From: Neobacillus sp. OS1-2
Lineage (GTDB): Bacteria > Bacillota > Bacilli > Bacillales > Cytobacillaceae
Assembly: GCF_030915505.1 (NCBI RefSeq)
Contig: NZ_CP133265.1
Span: forward strand, 4,430,001 to 4,494,000
Reading direction: 5' to 3'
Length of the DNA stretch: 64,000 nucleotides
A program made the position numbers and the translations under genes. Positions 55,324 to 64,000 of this stretch are shown piece by piece. The stretch's first letter is position 1; every line of letters starts with the position of its first letter. A model generated the notes under the pieces. The model did no database searches. It saw only the letters and a program-made list of their open reading frames with translations, and was not told the DNA's origin.

Positions 55324-56238
55324 TTAAATAGTCTTGTAATCTTCAATTAATTCTCTTAAATCATCCGCATCATGTCTTGTTTTCAAATCTAAATACATTA
55401 CCCCATAGCCTACTGAGAAAATCATCGTCGTAAACAGTGAGGCCATATTAGTAATCATTGTTAATAAAACGCTATTACCTAATAGGGCCCCAAATGTCAT
55501 TTGGACAACAGCACCGATGATAGAAACGATAATATAAAAGACAATATATAGTCCCATCAATACCCAAGTTCTATTTTTCGAAAGCCTCCAGCTTCTGAAA
55601 AATCCAGGTGAGGTCTTGTCGAGAACAACCGAACCAAAATAAAAACTCCAGCGCGTTAAAAACAGACCAATCCCGATTGCACCTACAAAAAATAATAAGA
55701 TTCCTAACAATACTAAAACAATCGTGTTGTCCGATGACGCTACCATGCCGAAAGTAAACGCTACAAGTAAAATTGGGATAATAATGATGGCAAACAAGAT
55801 TATACCAAACAAAATACTGCTTCCAAGCATGGGGAAATATCGAGAAAAAGCTTGTTTGATAACCGAACTCACAGTAAATTCATCATTATTCCGAATACGA
55901 TACAGGGCAAACAGGATGGCCGCCTCAGCAACGGGGAATAATAGGACACTAAATAATCCGACTACTATTAAGCCTATATCCACACCCAAACTACTCGAGT
56001 CAAATGCACCTGTTTCCTCAAAACCTGAGAGGATTTGTTCATACCATGTATCACCAGCTCCCATCTGTCTAAAAAAGTTGGTTCCTGAAGCTAATTGGAT
56101 GATGGCCTGAAGCAAATAGACCGGACCCATAAAAATGATTAAAATCATAAAAAATTCTTTAAAATGATTTTTTGTCAAACTGAATGTATGATCCAGTATT
56201 TCACCAAACCCCTTGGGTCTTTTAAACTTTTCGTTCAA
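55324..56238 (-). CDS. Polytopic membrane protein heading the MoxR operon
   Basis: 304 residues, about six membrane helices; the opening KRPKGFGEILDHTFSLTKNH is typical of a family related to the membrane domain of glycerophosphodiester phosphodiesterases, without any catalytic part. TTG start ~9 bases after AAGGGGG. Likely the first gene of the five-gene minus-strand operon. Function unknown. Confidence 0.75.
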   Translation of the reverse strand: MNEKFKRPKGFGEILDHTFSLTKNHFKEFFMILIIFMGPVYLLQAIIQLASGTNFFRQMGAGDTWYEQILSGFEETGAFDSSSLGVDIGLIVVGLFSVLLFPVAEAAILFALYRIRNNDEFTVSSVIKQAFSRYFPMLGSSILFGIILFAIIIIPILLVAFTFGMVASSDNTIVLVLLGILLFFVGAIGIGLFLTRWSFYFGSVVLDKTSPGFFRSWRLSKNRTWVLMGLYIVFYIIVSIIGAVVQMTFGALLGNSVLLTMITNMASLFTTMIFSVGYGVMYLDLKTRHDADDLRELIEDYKTI

Positions 56239-56339
56239 TTTGTGTTTCCCCCTTGTGTAAAAAATGGTTATTATTACCGTTTATTTTATCATTATTCCGA
56301 TTTTTGTGGGGGGAAAGTTGAAAAATATAACAGAAATAG

Positions 56340-56386
56340 AGCCTAACTCCCATGTTTTTAATAATAGTTGGGAGTTAGGCTTTTTG
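56340..56386. terminator. Hairpin downstream of pepF
   Basis: 13-bp perfect stem AGCCTAACTCCCA / TGGGAGTTAGGCT with a ~16-base loop. It is followed by TTTTTGAG on the plus strand and CTATTTCTG on the minus strand, although pepF, the gene just ended, is on the minus strand. Confidence 0.65.
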
Positions 56387-56394
56387 AGAAATTC

Positions 56395-58182
56395 TTATAT
56401 TTTTGAAAACTCTTCCACAAGCTCTCCAAATCGTCTGAGGGAATTTTCAATCGGGTCTGGGCTTGTTAAATCAACACCGGTCTTTTTTAACAATTCAAGC
56501 GGATAATCCGAGCTCCCGCTTTTTAAAAACTCCAAATAGGAATGCAATGTACTCTTATCGCCTTCAAGGATCTTGGTTGCCAAATGAATGGCAGAAGCAT
56601 AACCTGTCGCATACTTATACACATAAAATGGGCGGTAGAAGTGAGGAATTCTTGACCAGCCATATTTCACTTCTTCATCGAAGACGATATCATCGCCATT
56701 GTAATCCCTGAATAGTCTTTCATAGGTTTGATTAAATATTTCTACATTTAACGGCTGTCCCTTTTCAGCCAATTCATGTGTTTTCATCTCAAACTCAGCA
56801 AACATCACTTGGGTGAAAAACGTCCCTTTAAATTGATCGATGAAATGGTTCAGTAAATGGCTGCGAACGTCAGCGTCCTTTTCAATTTTTAATAAATAGT
56901 TAATCAACAGCACTTCATTGACGGTGGAAGCGACCTCTGCCACAAAGATACTGTACCGGGCTGTAATTTGCGGCTGATGCTCTGAACTCAACCGGCTGTG
57001 AACACCATGTCCACATTCATGGACAAGTGTGAATAAACTATCCAAATCGTCTTGATGATTGAGAAGAATAAACGGGTGAACACCGTACACTCCTAGATTG
57101 TAGGCACCTGATCGCTTACCAGGAGTTTCCCTTACATCAATATACCTAGCGTCCTTAAACTCTTTAAGAATACTAACATATTCCTCCCCTAAAGGTGCTA
57201 GTGCTTTACACATCGTGTCATAGGCTTCCTCGTAAGAAATCACTTGTTTAACACCGCTTACGAGTGGAACACTCATATCATATTGACGAAGTTCATCTAC
57301 TTTAAGCTTTTCTTTTCGGATCCGAGTATATTGGTGTAATGGCGCAATATTGTTTCTTGTTGTTTGAATAAGATTTTCATAAACTTCTTTTGGTACTTTA
57401 TCCCCGAATAAGGCCTTTTCCAGTGCGGATGGGTAGTGTCGAACCTTTGCTAATGTCACATTATTTTTAATCGCAGCTGATAGTGTCGATGCGATTGAAT
57501 TTTTTAAATGAATATATGGCTGATAGTACGCTTTATATGCCTCCCGGCGTTTCTCACGATTTTCATCCTCTATTAACTTTGCGTACATCCCCCGGGTTAG
57601 TTCGACGGGTTCACCGTCTTCACCGGTAACCTCGCCAAACTTTATGTCAGCATTATTGATCATCCCGTAAGTATTGCTGGGAGCAGACAGGGCCTCGCCT
57701 AGGTGCGAAAGAAGCTCTTCCTGTTCCTTACTTAGCACGTGTTTCTTGTAACGGAACGATTCCCATAAATCCTCTGCGAAGTATGCTAATTTTTCTTCAG
57801 CCATGATAAAACCTTGCAATGTATCTTTATCAAGGCTTAATAAATAGGGCATGAAAAAGGAAGTCGCCGCACTTACCTTCACGCTAAGCTGTTTGGCCCG
57901 GTCTTGCAAAGCTTGTGCAGCCGTTTCCCTGGTGTTTTCATCTACCTGCAACATGGCATAGGCGTACAGTTTATTAACATGGAAGGATAACTCTTCTCCT
58001 TGTTTCAGATATAAATATAAAGAATGACCATCGTGAATTTCACCATCAAACTTTTTTAATTCCTTCGCCAATTGCTCAATTAACTGATAATCTTCCTCCC
58101 ATTTACTAACATCTGCATAGATATCCGTTAAATCCCATTTTTCTTGGACAGGTACTTCGTTTCTATTTGTATAGGTGGGCAT
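56395..58182 (-). CDS. pepF: Oligoendopeptidase F
   Basis: 595 residues, M3B zinc metallopeptidase that degrades short cytoplasmic peptides. HExxH motif appears as HECGHGVHS, with the third ligand Glu in the EVASTVNE segment, and ISRYS-like substrate region near the C terminus (PHFYRPFYVYKYATG). ATG after GGAGGAGAATATAC-type site. Single gene. Confidence 0.95.
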   Translation of the reverse strand: MPTYTNRNEVPVQEKWDLTDIYADVSKWEEDYQLIEQLAKELKKFDGEIHDGHSLYLYLKQGEELSFHVNKLYAYAMLQVDENTRETAAQALQDRAKQLSVKVSAATSFFMPYLLSLDKDTLQGFIMAEEKLAYFAEDLWESFRYKKHVLSKEQEELLSHLGEALSAPSNTYGMINNADIKFGEVTGEDGEPVELTRGMYAKLIEDENREKRREAYKAYYQPYIHLKNSIASTLSAAIKNNVTLAKVRHYPSALEKALFGDKVPKEVYENLIQTTRNNIAPLHQYTRIRKEKLKVDELRQYDMSVPLVSGVKQVISYEEAYDTMCKALAPLGEEYVSILKEFKDARYIDVRETPGKRSGAYNLGVYGVHPFILLNHQDDLDSLFTLVHECGHGVHSRLSSEHQPQITARYSIFVAEVASTVNEVLLINYLLKIEKDADVRSHLLNHFIDQFKGTFFTQVMFAEFEMKTHELAEKGQPLNVEIFNQTYERLFRDYNGDDIVFDEEVKYGWSRIPHFYRPFYVYKYATGYASAIHLATKILEGDKSTLHSYLEFLKSGSSDYPLELLKKTGVDLTSPDPIENSLRRFGELVEEFSKI

Positions 58183-58275
58183 GTATATTCTCCTCCGGAT
58201 TCATAAATAAATTTTGCAATCAAAACTATATTCCATGTGTATCATTATTTTCCCTTTTTTATGTATTCAAGATAC

Positions 58276-58306
58276 AACAAAAGACAGGTCAAATCTGACC
58301 TGCCTT
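58276..58306 (-). terminator. Terminator of trhO
   Basis: Minus strand GGCAGGTCA / TGACCTGTC stem with a 4-base loop followed by TTTTGTTG, just after the stop. Confidence 0.75.
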
Positions 58307-58308
58307 TG

Positions 58309-59268
58309 TTACATGGTTACTTCTTTTTCAAGTGCCATTAATCTTTCATTTACTTCTTCTTCACTCAAACCATGCTGAGCAACGTAGCGGTTGCGCGGGT
58401 GAACTCTGCACTCATGTGAACAGCTGCGTAAATGTTTATGTTCATTTTCCTCAGAGCAAAGAATCTTTTTATTACATTCTGGATTGGCACAGTTCACATA
58501 ACGTTCACACGGCTCACCTGTGTAATAATCTTTTCCTACCACTATATGCTCTTTTTGATTCACTGGGACACTAATCCGCTCATCAAACACATACAGTTGC
58601 CCATCCCATAATTCACCCTGAACTTCAGGATCTTTTCCGTAGGTGACAATGCCGCCCTCAAGCTGTGATACATCTTCAAAGCCTTCTTTCAATAGCCAGC
58701 CGGAAAATTTTTCACAGCGAATTCCACCCGTACAATACGTGAGAATCTTTTTACCCTCAAATGCCTGCTTGTTTTCACGGATCCATTCCGGAAGATCGCG
58801 GAAATTCAAAATATCCGGTCTAACAGCACCTTTAAAATGACCGAGGTCAAATTCATAATCATTACGGGCATCAATCACGACGGTATCATCTTTTTGCATC
58901 TCTTCGAAAAATTCCTTTGGTTTCAAATGTTTACCGGTTACCACATTCGGATCCACATCATCTTCCAATCGTAATGTAACAAGCTCAGGTCTATAACGCA
59001 CCTTCATTTTCTTAAAGGCATGCTCAGTAGCTTCATCTATTTTAAAAATAGTTCCTGCAAATAATGGGTGTTCCTCCATGTATTTCATATAGGCATCAGT
59101 TTGTTCAATGGTGCCTGACACCGTTCCATTAATTCCTTCTGCGGCGATGATAATCCGTCCTTTTAAACCTAAATCATGACAAAATTGACGATGCTCATTC
59201 GCACATTCTTCAGGATTCTCAATTGGTACATATTTATAATACAATAACACTCTAAATTCTTGATTCAT
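58309..59268 (-). CDS. trhO: tRNA uridine(34) hydroxylase TrhO (rhodanese-like)
   Basis: 319 residues. N-terminal UPF0176 acylphosphatase-like domain ([19 protein letters not shown]), rhodanese domain with [16 protein letters not shown] and the catalytic Cys in [13 protein letters not shown], and a cysteine-rich C-terminal region ([28 protein letters not shown]) that may bind zinc. Forms 5-hydroxyuridine at the tRNA wobble position. Start ATG 59268 after AAGGTGGTAAAT. Confidence 0.94.
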   Translation of the reverse strand: MNQEFRVLLYYKYVPIENPEECANEHRQFCHDLGLKGRIIIAAEGINGTVSGTIEQTDAYMKYMEEHPLFAGTIFKIDEATEHAFKKMKVRYRPELVTLRLEDDVDPNVVTGKHLKPKEFFEEMQKDDTVVIDARNDYEFDLGHFKGAVRPDILNFRDLPEWIRENKQAFEGKKILTYCTGGIRCEKFSGWLLKEGFEDVSQLEGGIVTYGKDPEVQGELWDGQLYVFDERISVPVNQKEHIVVGKDYYTGEPCERYVNCANPECNKKILCSEENEHKHLRSCSHECRVHPRNRYVAQHGLSEEEVNERLMALEKEVTM

Positions 59269-59459
59269 ATTTACCACCTTACTCTATATAAAAATATCCA
59301 TATTTTAAACATTAACTTATTTACTATATCAAAAATTAATAGCGGTTTTCAAATTTATTTACTTCCAATCATCATGTAGGTGGATATTACCAGCCAAATT
59401 CCTGCCATTTTTCTGGTACAATTTGAATGGTTAAATAAACTAAAGGAGGACCACATCCT

Positions 59460-60623
59460 ATGAAAAAGCGAACATCCCTCCTTGCCCTGACAATTGCGAT
59501 TACCTTCGTGGGAGGAATCATCACGGGTGTAGCACTTTTTACCAATAAAACATCTGATAAAACAATTACTATAGGAAAATCACCTAAATCAGCCATTAGG
59601 CCCGGAACAAAACAACTACCAAAAGTGGAAAAAGCTTCATCAAAAGTGGTGATTGGATATGTCCAGGATTTCCGCGACCCGAATGTCGTGGATTATTCCA
59701 AATTAACACATGTTATTTTCTCTTTCGCCCATCCTACAAAAGATGGAGGTATCCTGTTAAATAGTGATGCCGCCTTAAAAAACCTAAGAACTGTGGTAGC
59801 AGATGCAAAAAAGGCAGACACTAAAGTCATGCTGGCTGTTGGCGGCTGGTTTCACATCAATGGCGGCGAATCCTATGAGTATTTCAAAACGGCGATTTCA
59901 AATCCCGAATCTAGGACAAAGCTAGTTAATGAACTTACTAGTATCGCAGATCGAGAGCATCTTGACGGGATCGATATCGATTTTGAACATCCCCATTCAC
60001 AAGCCGATGCCGAAAATCTTGCAGCCTTCGCAAAAGAATTAAGTGGACAGCTACATCCAAAAAATAAAGAATTATCGATAGCCGTTTATTCAAAAATCCA
60101 TGCCGTTACCTTAACGGAAATTGGCTTTGTCGTGTATGAGCCATCAATGTTCCAAGATGTTGACCACGTCAATATTATGGCCTATGACGGGCAATGGGAT
60201 GATGGCTATCACGCTGCTAATCTTTCACCCTATCCATTTACTGAGAAAATCGTAAATTATTGGGCAGATTTGTTTGACAAAAATAATCTGGCAAAAGAAA
60301 AATTAGTATTAGGTGTTCCGTTTTATGCCCAGCCGAAAGATCCTAAAGTGAAACAGGTTTCATACGGAGCTATCGTTAACATGGACTCGGCAAATGCCGC
60401 AAAGGACACGGTCAGCATGAACGGCACTACCTATTATTATAATGGCGATGCCACAATAAAAAAGAAAACAAATCTTGCACTAGAGCACGGCTTCGGCGGT
60501 ATGATGATTTGGGAACTTGGACTTGATTCCCAAGGATCACACAGCTTAACGGGAGCTATTTTTACTACAATAAAGAATTCAAATTATGAGACACAAAAAT
60601 ATTATACAGTGAAGAAGAATTAG
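59460..60623 (+). CDS. Secreted or anchored GH18 chitinase-like hydrolase
   Basis: 387 residues. Signal peptide or anchor (residues ~6-28), a Ser/Thr/Lys linker, then a complete GH18 barrel: VIGYVQDFRDPN, HVIFSFAHPT, MLAVGGWFHINGGE, catalytic LDGIDIDFEHP (DxxDxDxE), NIMAYDGQWDDGYHA, LGVPFYAQPK, MMIWELGLD. Hydrolyses beta-1,4-linked GlcNAc polymers (chitin or peptidoglycan). ATG after AAAGGAGGACCACATCC-type site; terminator after. Confidence 0.93.
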   Translation: MKKRTSLLALTIAITFVGGIITGVALFTNKTSDKTITIGKSPKSAIRPGTKQLPKVEKASSKVVIGYVQDFRDPNVVDYSKLTHVIFSFAHPTKDGGILLNSDAALKNLRTVVADAKKADTKVMLAVGGWFHINGGESYEYFKTAISNPESRTKLVNELTSIADREHLDGIDIDFEHPHSQADAENLAAFAKELSGQLHPKNKELSIAVYSKIHAVTLTEIGFVVYEPSMFQDVDHVNIMAYDGQWDDGYHAANLSPYPFTEKIVNYWADLFDKNNLAKEKLVLGVPFYAQPKDPKVKQVSYGAIVNMDSANAAKDTVSMNGTTYYYNGDATIKKKTNLALEHGFGGMMIWELGLDSQGSHSLTGAIFTTIKNSNYETQKYYTVKKN

Positions 60624-60628
60624 TGAAT

Positions 60629-60668
60629 AAAAGCTGTACTCCTTTAGTATCTGGAGTACAGCTTTTTT
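60629..60668 (+). terminator. Terminator of the second GH18 gene
   Basis: 14-bp perfect stem AAAAGCTGTACTCC and complement, 10-base loop, TTTTTTG. Confidence 0.93.
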
Positions 60669-60827
60669 GATTGATTATTGAACCCCATTCCAGCAGTTGA
60701 TACAAGGTTCGACACAATTCTGTAATAAATTTTGGTATTTTTCAAAAAATTTTCCATGTTTTTTGAAGGAGTTTGTCGGAATAGAGCGAATGAATTAGAG
60801 AGATTTAAATAAAAGGAGGAATTTTGC

Positions 60828-61190
60828 TTGAAGAAAGTATTAACCGTTTTATGTGGAGTTTTGGTTGCCTTATCTTTATTTGTCACAACTGGGAATACGG
60901 TTAAGGCGGCAGAACCAGATGATGATTGCACATGTCATGATCTTTTACCACTTCAAGGGGCAGAAAGAAATAAAATCGTCGCTAAGTTTTTAAGTAGTAA
61001 AGAGTTTAAAACTCAAAAAGCGGAGCTTCTTTCAACTGGTTATACATGGAATGGCGCGCATACTATCGAGGTAGTACTCCCAGCAGAGGGTGTTACAATG
61101 ATTGGCGTACCATTTTTCAGTGCAAACGGAGTTCCAACAATCTATGTGTTTATTAATGGTGTTTTCGTTGGAATTGCTCCTGCCGAATAA
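60828..61190 (+). CDS. Small secreted protein of unknown function
   Basis: 120 residues. TTG start 8 bases after AAAGGAGGA. Signal peptide (KKVLTVLCGVLVALSLFV) ends near VKAAEP, leaving a ~93-residue mature protein that begins with an acidic DDDCTCHDL segment (two Cys in CTC) and ends with a hydrophobic Gly/Val/Ile-rich half (GVTMIGVPFFSANGVPTIYV, then FINGVFVGIAPAE). The profile recalls secreted bacteriocin- or antimicrobial-type precursors, but I recognise no family. Own terminator. Confidence 0.75.
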   Translation: MKKVLTVLCGVLVALSLFVTTGNTVKAAEPDDDCTCHDLLPLQGAERNKIVAKFLSSKEFKTQKAELLSTGYTWNGAHTIEVVLPAEGVTMIGVPFFSANGVPTIYVFINGVFVGIAPAE

Positions 61191-61195
61191 AAAAC

Positions 61196-61232
61196 AAAAT
61201 TCCCAACCAATATGCGGCTGGGAATTTTATTT
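61196..61232. terminator. Bidirectional terminator after the small secreted protein
   Basis: AAAATTCCCA / TGGGAATTTT stem, inner CC/GG pairing, then TATTTAT; convergent with the dioxygenase gene. Confidence 0.88.
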
Positions 61233-61258
61233 ATATTTATGATACTAAACATTTAAGA

Positions 61259-62056
61259 TTATAAAAATTGCTGATTCGATCCCCCAAACTGCCAAACACT
61301 ATGACTTAGGTTTCCATAGCGGAAGCTGCGATGTAGTAAAGTTGCTTTTCGCTCGCCATCGGACGCGCCCATTGCATAGAAAAGCGGAATAAAGTGTTCC
61401 TTTCCATATGGCGGGACTGCATATTCCGCATTCGGGGCTAGTGTATCATACTTGAATAATGACTCTAAGTCCCAATTCTGCAGATGATGTGCTAGCCAAT
61501 CATCGAATTCCAATGCCCATTGGTCGATTTCGTTATCAGCCCATTTCACGGCTCTTAGGTTATGAACGGTACCGCCACTACCAATAATTAACATATTATT
61601 TGCTCTTAAGGCTGATAAGGACTTCCCGATTTTATACTGTTCTTCGGGTTTAAGCAAAGGATTGACAGACATCGAAATGACTGGAATATCCGCGTTTGGA
61701 TAAAGTAACCGAAGCACGACCCATGCACCATGATCCAGACCGCGTTCAGTTTCAACTTCAAATGGTATTCCATTTGCCTTAAACAGATCCTGTATTTCTT
61801 GTGAAATTTGCTGATTTCCTTGTGCCGGATATTTAATCTGATAAAGCGCTTGATCGAAACCACCGAAATCATAAATCGTGCTGTAGGCATCGACATCACT
61901 TACTTTTTGCTGAGAGGATTCCCAATGGGCAGAAAACAAGACAATTGCCTTTGGACGTGGCAGGGTTTGCCCTAGAGACTTCAAAAATTGTGTATATTCA
62001 TTATTTTCAATGGCTAATAACGGTGCTCCATGAGCAACAAACAATGATGGCATCAT
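61259..62056 (-). CDS. LigB/DODA-type extradiol dioxygenase (YgiD-like)
   Basis: 265 residues. Metal-binding His in SLFVAHGAPLL, FSAHWESS, the LDHGAWVVLRLLYP motif and GSGGTVHNLR, all typical of 4,5-DOPA extradiol dioxygenase homologs (class III). Opens aromatic diol rings; physiological substrate unknown. Tandem ATGs 62056/62053 after TTAGGGGGTACATTTAA. Confidence 0.9.
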   Translation of the reverse strand: MMPSLFVAHGAPLLAIENNEYTQFLKSLGQTLPRPKAIVLFSAHWESSQQKVSDVDAYSTIYDFGGFDQALYQIKYPAQGNQQISQEIQDLFKANGIPFEVETERGLDHGAWVVLRLLYPNADIPVISMSVNPLLKPEEQYKIGKSLSALRANNMLIIGSGGTVHNLRAVKWADNEIDQWALEFDDWLAHHLQNWDLESLFKYDTLAPNAEYAVPPYGKEHFIPLFYAMGASDGERKATLLHRSFRYGNLSHSVWQFGGSNQQFL

Positions 62057-62117
62057 TTAAATGTACCCCCTAATTTAGATGAGATTCTGTGAATTTTTTT
62101 CCTCCAGTTAACGTTCA

Positions 62118-62768
62118 TTAGTTTTCCAATTGCTTAAATAGCCAATTTATAAAATCTTGGTGATTCTTTAAAGAAACCGTATGTCCTTCTTGATAGGTAT
62201 TAAATGTAACTTCTGCCCCCAACCCACGAAAATACTCATGATTAGCTACACCCCATTCAAACGGAAGTACCTGATCCATTTCCCCATGAGAGATGAATAG
62301 GGATAAATCTTCAACAGGTTTAATGGTGTACTCTTCTTTAACAAAAGCTGGGATGTATCCACTTAGTGCAACAATACCCTTAATCCGATCTCCTAACGTC
62401 AATCCTAAGGTCATTGAAAGGATGGCCCCTTGACTGAAGCCAAGTAAAAATAATCGACTTGCATCCACTGGATATTTCTCCAATGCATAGTCGATAAAAC
62501 TCGTTAGCCTGCTAATTCCCTCATCGAACACTTCCCGATGCGGTTTCCCATACCCTTGAATCGTAAAATAGGCATAACCAGGTGGCTGCGGAAGGTGGCC
62601 ACGAATACTAAAAATAAAAAACTTATCTTCTAAACCTTTTACCATTTGCAACATATTCTGTTCATTACTGCCAATCCCATGCATTAAGAAAAGCGCGGGA
62701 TACCTTTTTTCGGGATCAAGTTGTTCAGGCCTGCGAAGTTCATAAATCATCGGTGCATTCACTTTCAT
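62118..62768 (-). CDS. Carboxylesterase/phospholipase-type alpha/beta hydrolase
   Basis: 216 residues. HGIGSNEQN oxyanion segment, nucleophile Ser in GFSQGAILS, Asp in SHGEMDQVLP, His in YQEGHTVSL: a full catalytic triad of the phospholipase/carboxylesterase (YpfH/Abhydrolase_2) family. Start uncertain: ATG 62768 or GTG 62762, both behind AAGAAAGGATG. Upstream of the dioxygenase gene, 62 bases apart, so likely one operon; joint role unknown. Confidence 0.85.
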   Translation of the reverse strand: MKVNAPMIYELRRPEQLDPEKRYPALFLMHGIGSNEQNMLQMVKGLEDKFFIFSIRGHLPQPPGYAYFTIQGYGKPHREVFDEGISRLTSFIDYALEKYPVDASRLFLLGFSQGAILSMTLGLTLGDRIKGIVALSGYIPAFVKEEYTIKPVEDLSLFISHGEMDQVLPFEWGVANHEYFRGLGAEVTFNTYQEGHTVSLKNHQDFINWLFKQLEN

Positions 62769-62940
62769 CATCCTTTCTTGAAACAAAAATTGTTAGTTAT
62801 TCCTTATATCATATTATTTTTTGTATTTTTATAGATACAAAAGATTCATATTAGGAAACACATAAATAAAAAAAATATAACCATCTATGTTTTTGTATAT
62901 GAATATTTGTTACACATAGAATAACAATTTTCGAGGTGGA

Positions 62941-62987
62941 TTGTCAATTGTTTTTTTGCTAATATATAAATATGTTCTATATTAGAA
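62941..62987 (+). promoter_or_regulatory. Promoter and palindrome upstream of the XRE-cupin gene
   Basis: TTGTCA (62941-62946), 16-bp spacer, TATATA (62963-62968). TTCTA-TAT-TAGAA (62975-62987) lies just at the start point, a plausible autoregulatory site. The 238-base divergent region to the esterase gene contains little else. Confidence 0.5.
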
Positions 62988-63006
62988 AACTATCGAGGTG
63001 ATCCAA

Positions 63007-63546
63007 ATGGATATTGGTTCAAAAATACGAGCAATACGAAATAGAAAAAAAATCACCATTGCACAAATGTGTGAAGGAACCGGCCTTTCAAAGGGATTTA
63101 TTAGCAATGTCGAGAATAACAACACCTCCCCATCCATTAGCACACTGCAAACCATTGCAACCTATTTGGATATTCCGCTACCCTATTTGCTGCTTGAAAA
63201 GAAACAGCACATGCAGGTTGTTAGAAAAGATGAGAGAACTTATTCTACTTTAAATAATTTGAAGATCGAGCATATTACCTCAAAAGGTGGGCTAAGATTA
63301 ACAAGTGTGGAGTTTCCACCTGGTGCTTCCATCGGAGATGCACACGCACATGAAGGAGAAGAGTGTCATTTAGTGTTGGAAGGGAAAGTACTTGCGGAAC
63401 AGGGTGAAGACTCCTTTATTCTGGAACAAGGGGATTCTTTTAGCTGGAACGCATGTGTCCCGCATACTGTGACAAATATCGGAAATGAGAAAGCGGTCGT
63501 CCTAATTGCCGTTCATTCTGATAAAGAACTAAATGACCTGTTATAG
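63007..63546 (+). CDS. XRE-family regulator with C-terminal cupin domain
   Basis: 179 residues. Helix-turn-helix at residues ~5-60 (SKIRAIRNRKKITIAQMCEG, LSKGFISNVENNNTSPS, TLQTIATYLDIPLPYLL), cupin_2 at ~95-175 (HAHEGEECHLVLEGKVLAEQ, GDSFSWNACVPHTVTN). Senses a small molecule through the cupin pocket and controls nearby metabolic genes; targets unknown. ATG 63007 after GAGGTGATCCAA. Confidence 0.92.
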   Translation: MDIGSKIRAIRNRKKITIAQMCEGTGLSKGFISNVENNNTSPSISTLQTIATYLDIPLPYLLLEKKQHMQVVRKDERTYSTLNNLKIEHITSKGGLRLTSVEFPPGASIGDAHAHEGEECHLVLEGKVLAEQGEDSFILEQGDSFSWNACVPHTVTNIGNEKAVVLIAVHSDKELNDLL

Positions 63547-63562
63547 AAATTCAAAAAGGTAA

Positions 63563-63585
63563 CGAGGAACCAAGCTGGTTCCTCG
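63563..63585. terminator. Hairpin between convergent XRE-cupin and hydrolase genes
   Basis: CGAGGAACC / GGTTCCTCG stem with a 5-base loop; T-rich on the minus-strand side (CCTTTTTG). Confidence 0.7.
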
Positions 63586-63597
63586 CAACTTTAATTA

Positions 63598-64000
63598 CTA
63601 AATTCTTGCCAGATATTCCTGTATTTCTAAAATCAGATCTTGATGGTTTTCATACATACTCATATGTCCAGCATTTTTTACTATCTTTTGTTGGATATTG
63701 TCTCCGCTCACTGAAAATGTTTTCTCAGCTGGTATGATTTGATCCTGTTCACCTGCTAGTAAAAGCACGGGCAATGAAGTCGTTTTTAACACATGATTGC
63801 GATCCATCCGATTCTTCATCGCAGTTAATGCACTAATGGCGCCTCGTGGAGAAGTTGAGTATCCTATTTCTATAGCTGTATTTACATAATCTTGTTCTAC
63901 GTTTTCTGGTGAAAACAGCTTTGGTACTAATCCATCGATAAGGACTTTTATTCCCTCAATGTTTACCTTTTCTACGTTTGCCATTCTTCCCTTTTTCGCC
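63598..64000 (-). CDS. Alpha/beta hydrolase, C-terminal part (5' end outside window)
   Basis: The frame is open through the right edge, so the ATG at 63984 is an internal Met. 134 visible residues cover the second half of the fold: a lid helix (LVPKLFSPENVEQDYVN, AMKNRMDRNHVL), LPVLLLAGEQDQIIPAEK with the acid Asp, and NAGHMSMYENHQDL with the catalytic His. The nucleophile Ser would lie outside. Substrate unknown. Confidence 0.8.
   Translation of the reverse strand, partial: AKKGRMANVEKVNIEGIKVLIDGLVPKLFSPENVEQDYVNTAIEIGYSTSPRGAISALTAMKNRMDRNHVLKTTSLPVLLLAGEQDQIIPAEKTFSVSGDNIQQKIVKNAGHMSMYENHQDLILEIQEYLARI

Noticed and set aside
55724..56110. Plus-strand 128-residue frame inside the MoxR-operon membrane gene
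   Set aside because: Antisense of hydrophobic codons; no start signal or family match.

Overview
The window is an AT-rich, low-GC Gram-positive chromosome segment from a spore-forming member of the Bacillaceae. Evidence for spore formation: SASP genes sspO, sspP, sspN and tlp, a GerPA/GerPF-type germination protein, and strong AGGAGG-type ribosome binding sites. From about 12.4 to 36 kb the order follows the Bacillus subtilis block sspP-sspO-citB-yneN-(sspN)-tlp-yneP-yneQ-...-plsY-yneT-parE-parC, with insertions. A Neobacillus/Bacillus-like soil species would fit, but the genus is inferred.

Layout. 0-2.7 kb: germination protein, then xpt-pbuX (purine salvage) on the minus strand behind a guanine riboswitch and a PurR-type operator. 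2.8-6.1 kb: acyl-CoA ligase plus acyl-CoA carboxylase carboxyltransferase. 6.5-8.8 kb: kbl-tdh threonine catabolism. 8.9-12.4 kb: a selenium locus (selD, a SelW-like gene, selA). 12.4-16.2 kb: SASP genes and aconitase with a CcpC-type promoter; the aconitase frame is broken. 16.2-20.2 kb: an ABC-F protein behind a long structured leader, then an isomerase-aldolase pair that looks like a 5-deoxyribose salvage module. 20.3-36 kb: the yne block, a tandem AAA ATPase, a broken capA gene, plsY, a GH18 protein, a soluble histidine kinase and topoisomerase IV. 36-41.7 kb: secreted protein, MarR regulator, heterodimeric ABC exporter and PH-domain protein. 41.8-47.7 kb: XerS-type recombinase, DUF2533 protein, HTH regulator, alcohol and aldehyde dehydrogenases, GNAT enzyme. 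47.9-56.2 kb: cardiolipin synthase and a MoxR/DUF58/DUF4350/DUF4129 membrane module with divergent RDD and SpoIIM-like genes. 56.4-64 kb: pepF, trhO, a GH18 hydrolase, a small secreted protein, a DODA-type dioxygenase, an esterase, an XRE-cupin regulator and a hydrolase cut by the window edge.

Main discovery: the genome encodes selenocysteine. Three genes are interrupted by an in-frame UGA exactly where the family has its reactive cysteine, and each UGA is followed 17-26 nt later by a small hairpin with G in the first two loop positions, as expected for a bacterial SECIS. They are selD itself (Sec19), a SelW-like CxxU protein (10131-10370) and a HesB/IscA-like protein with GxGU (26304-26594). 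Standard gene calling would truncate the first and miss the other two. selA is present; selB and selC are not in the window.

Other points of interest: two inverted copies of a ~163-bp repeat each placed directly after a stop codon in sense orientation; two genes (acnA, capA) with the same net frame change; and well preserved regulatory sites for PurR, CcpC, LexA and MarR.
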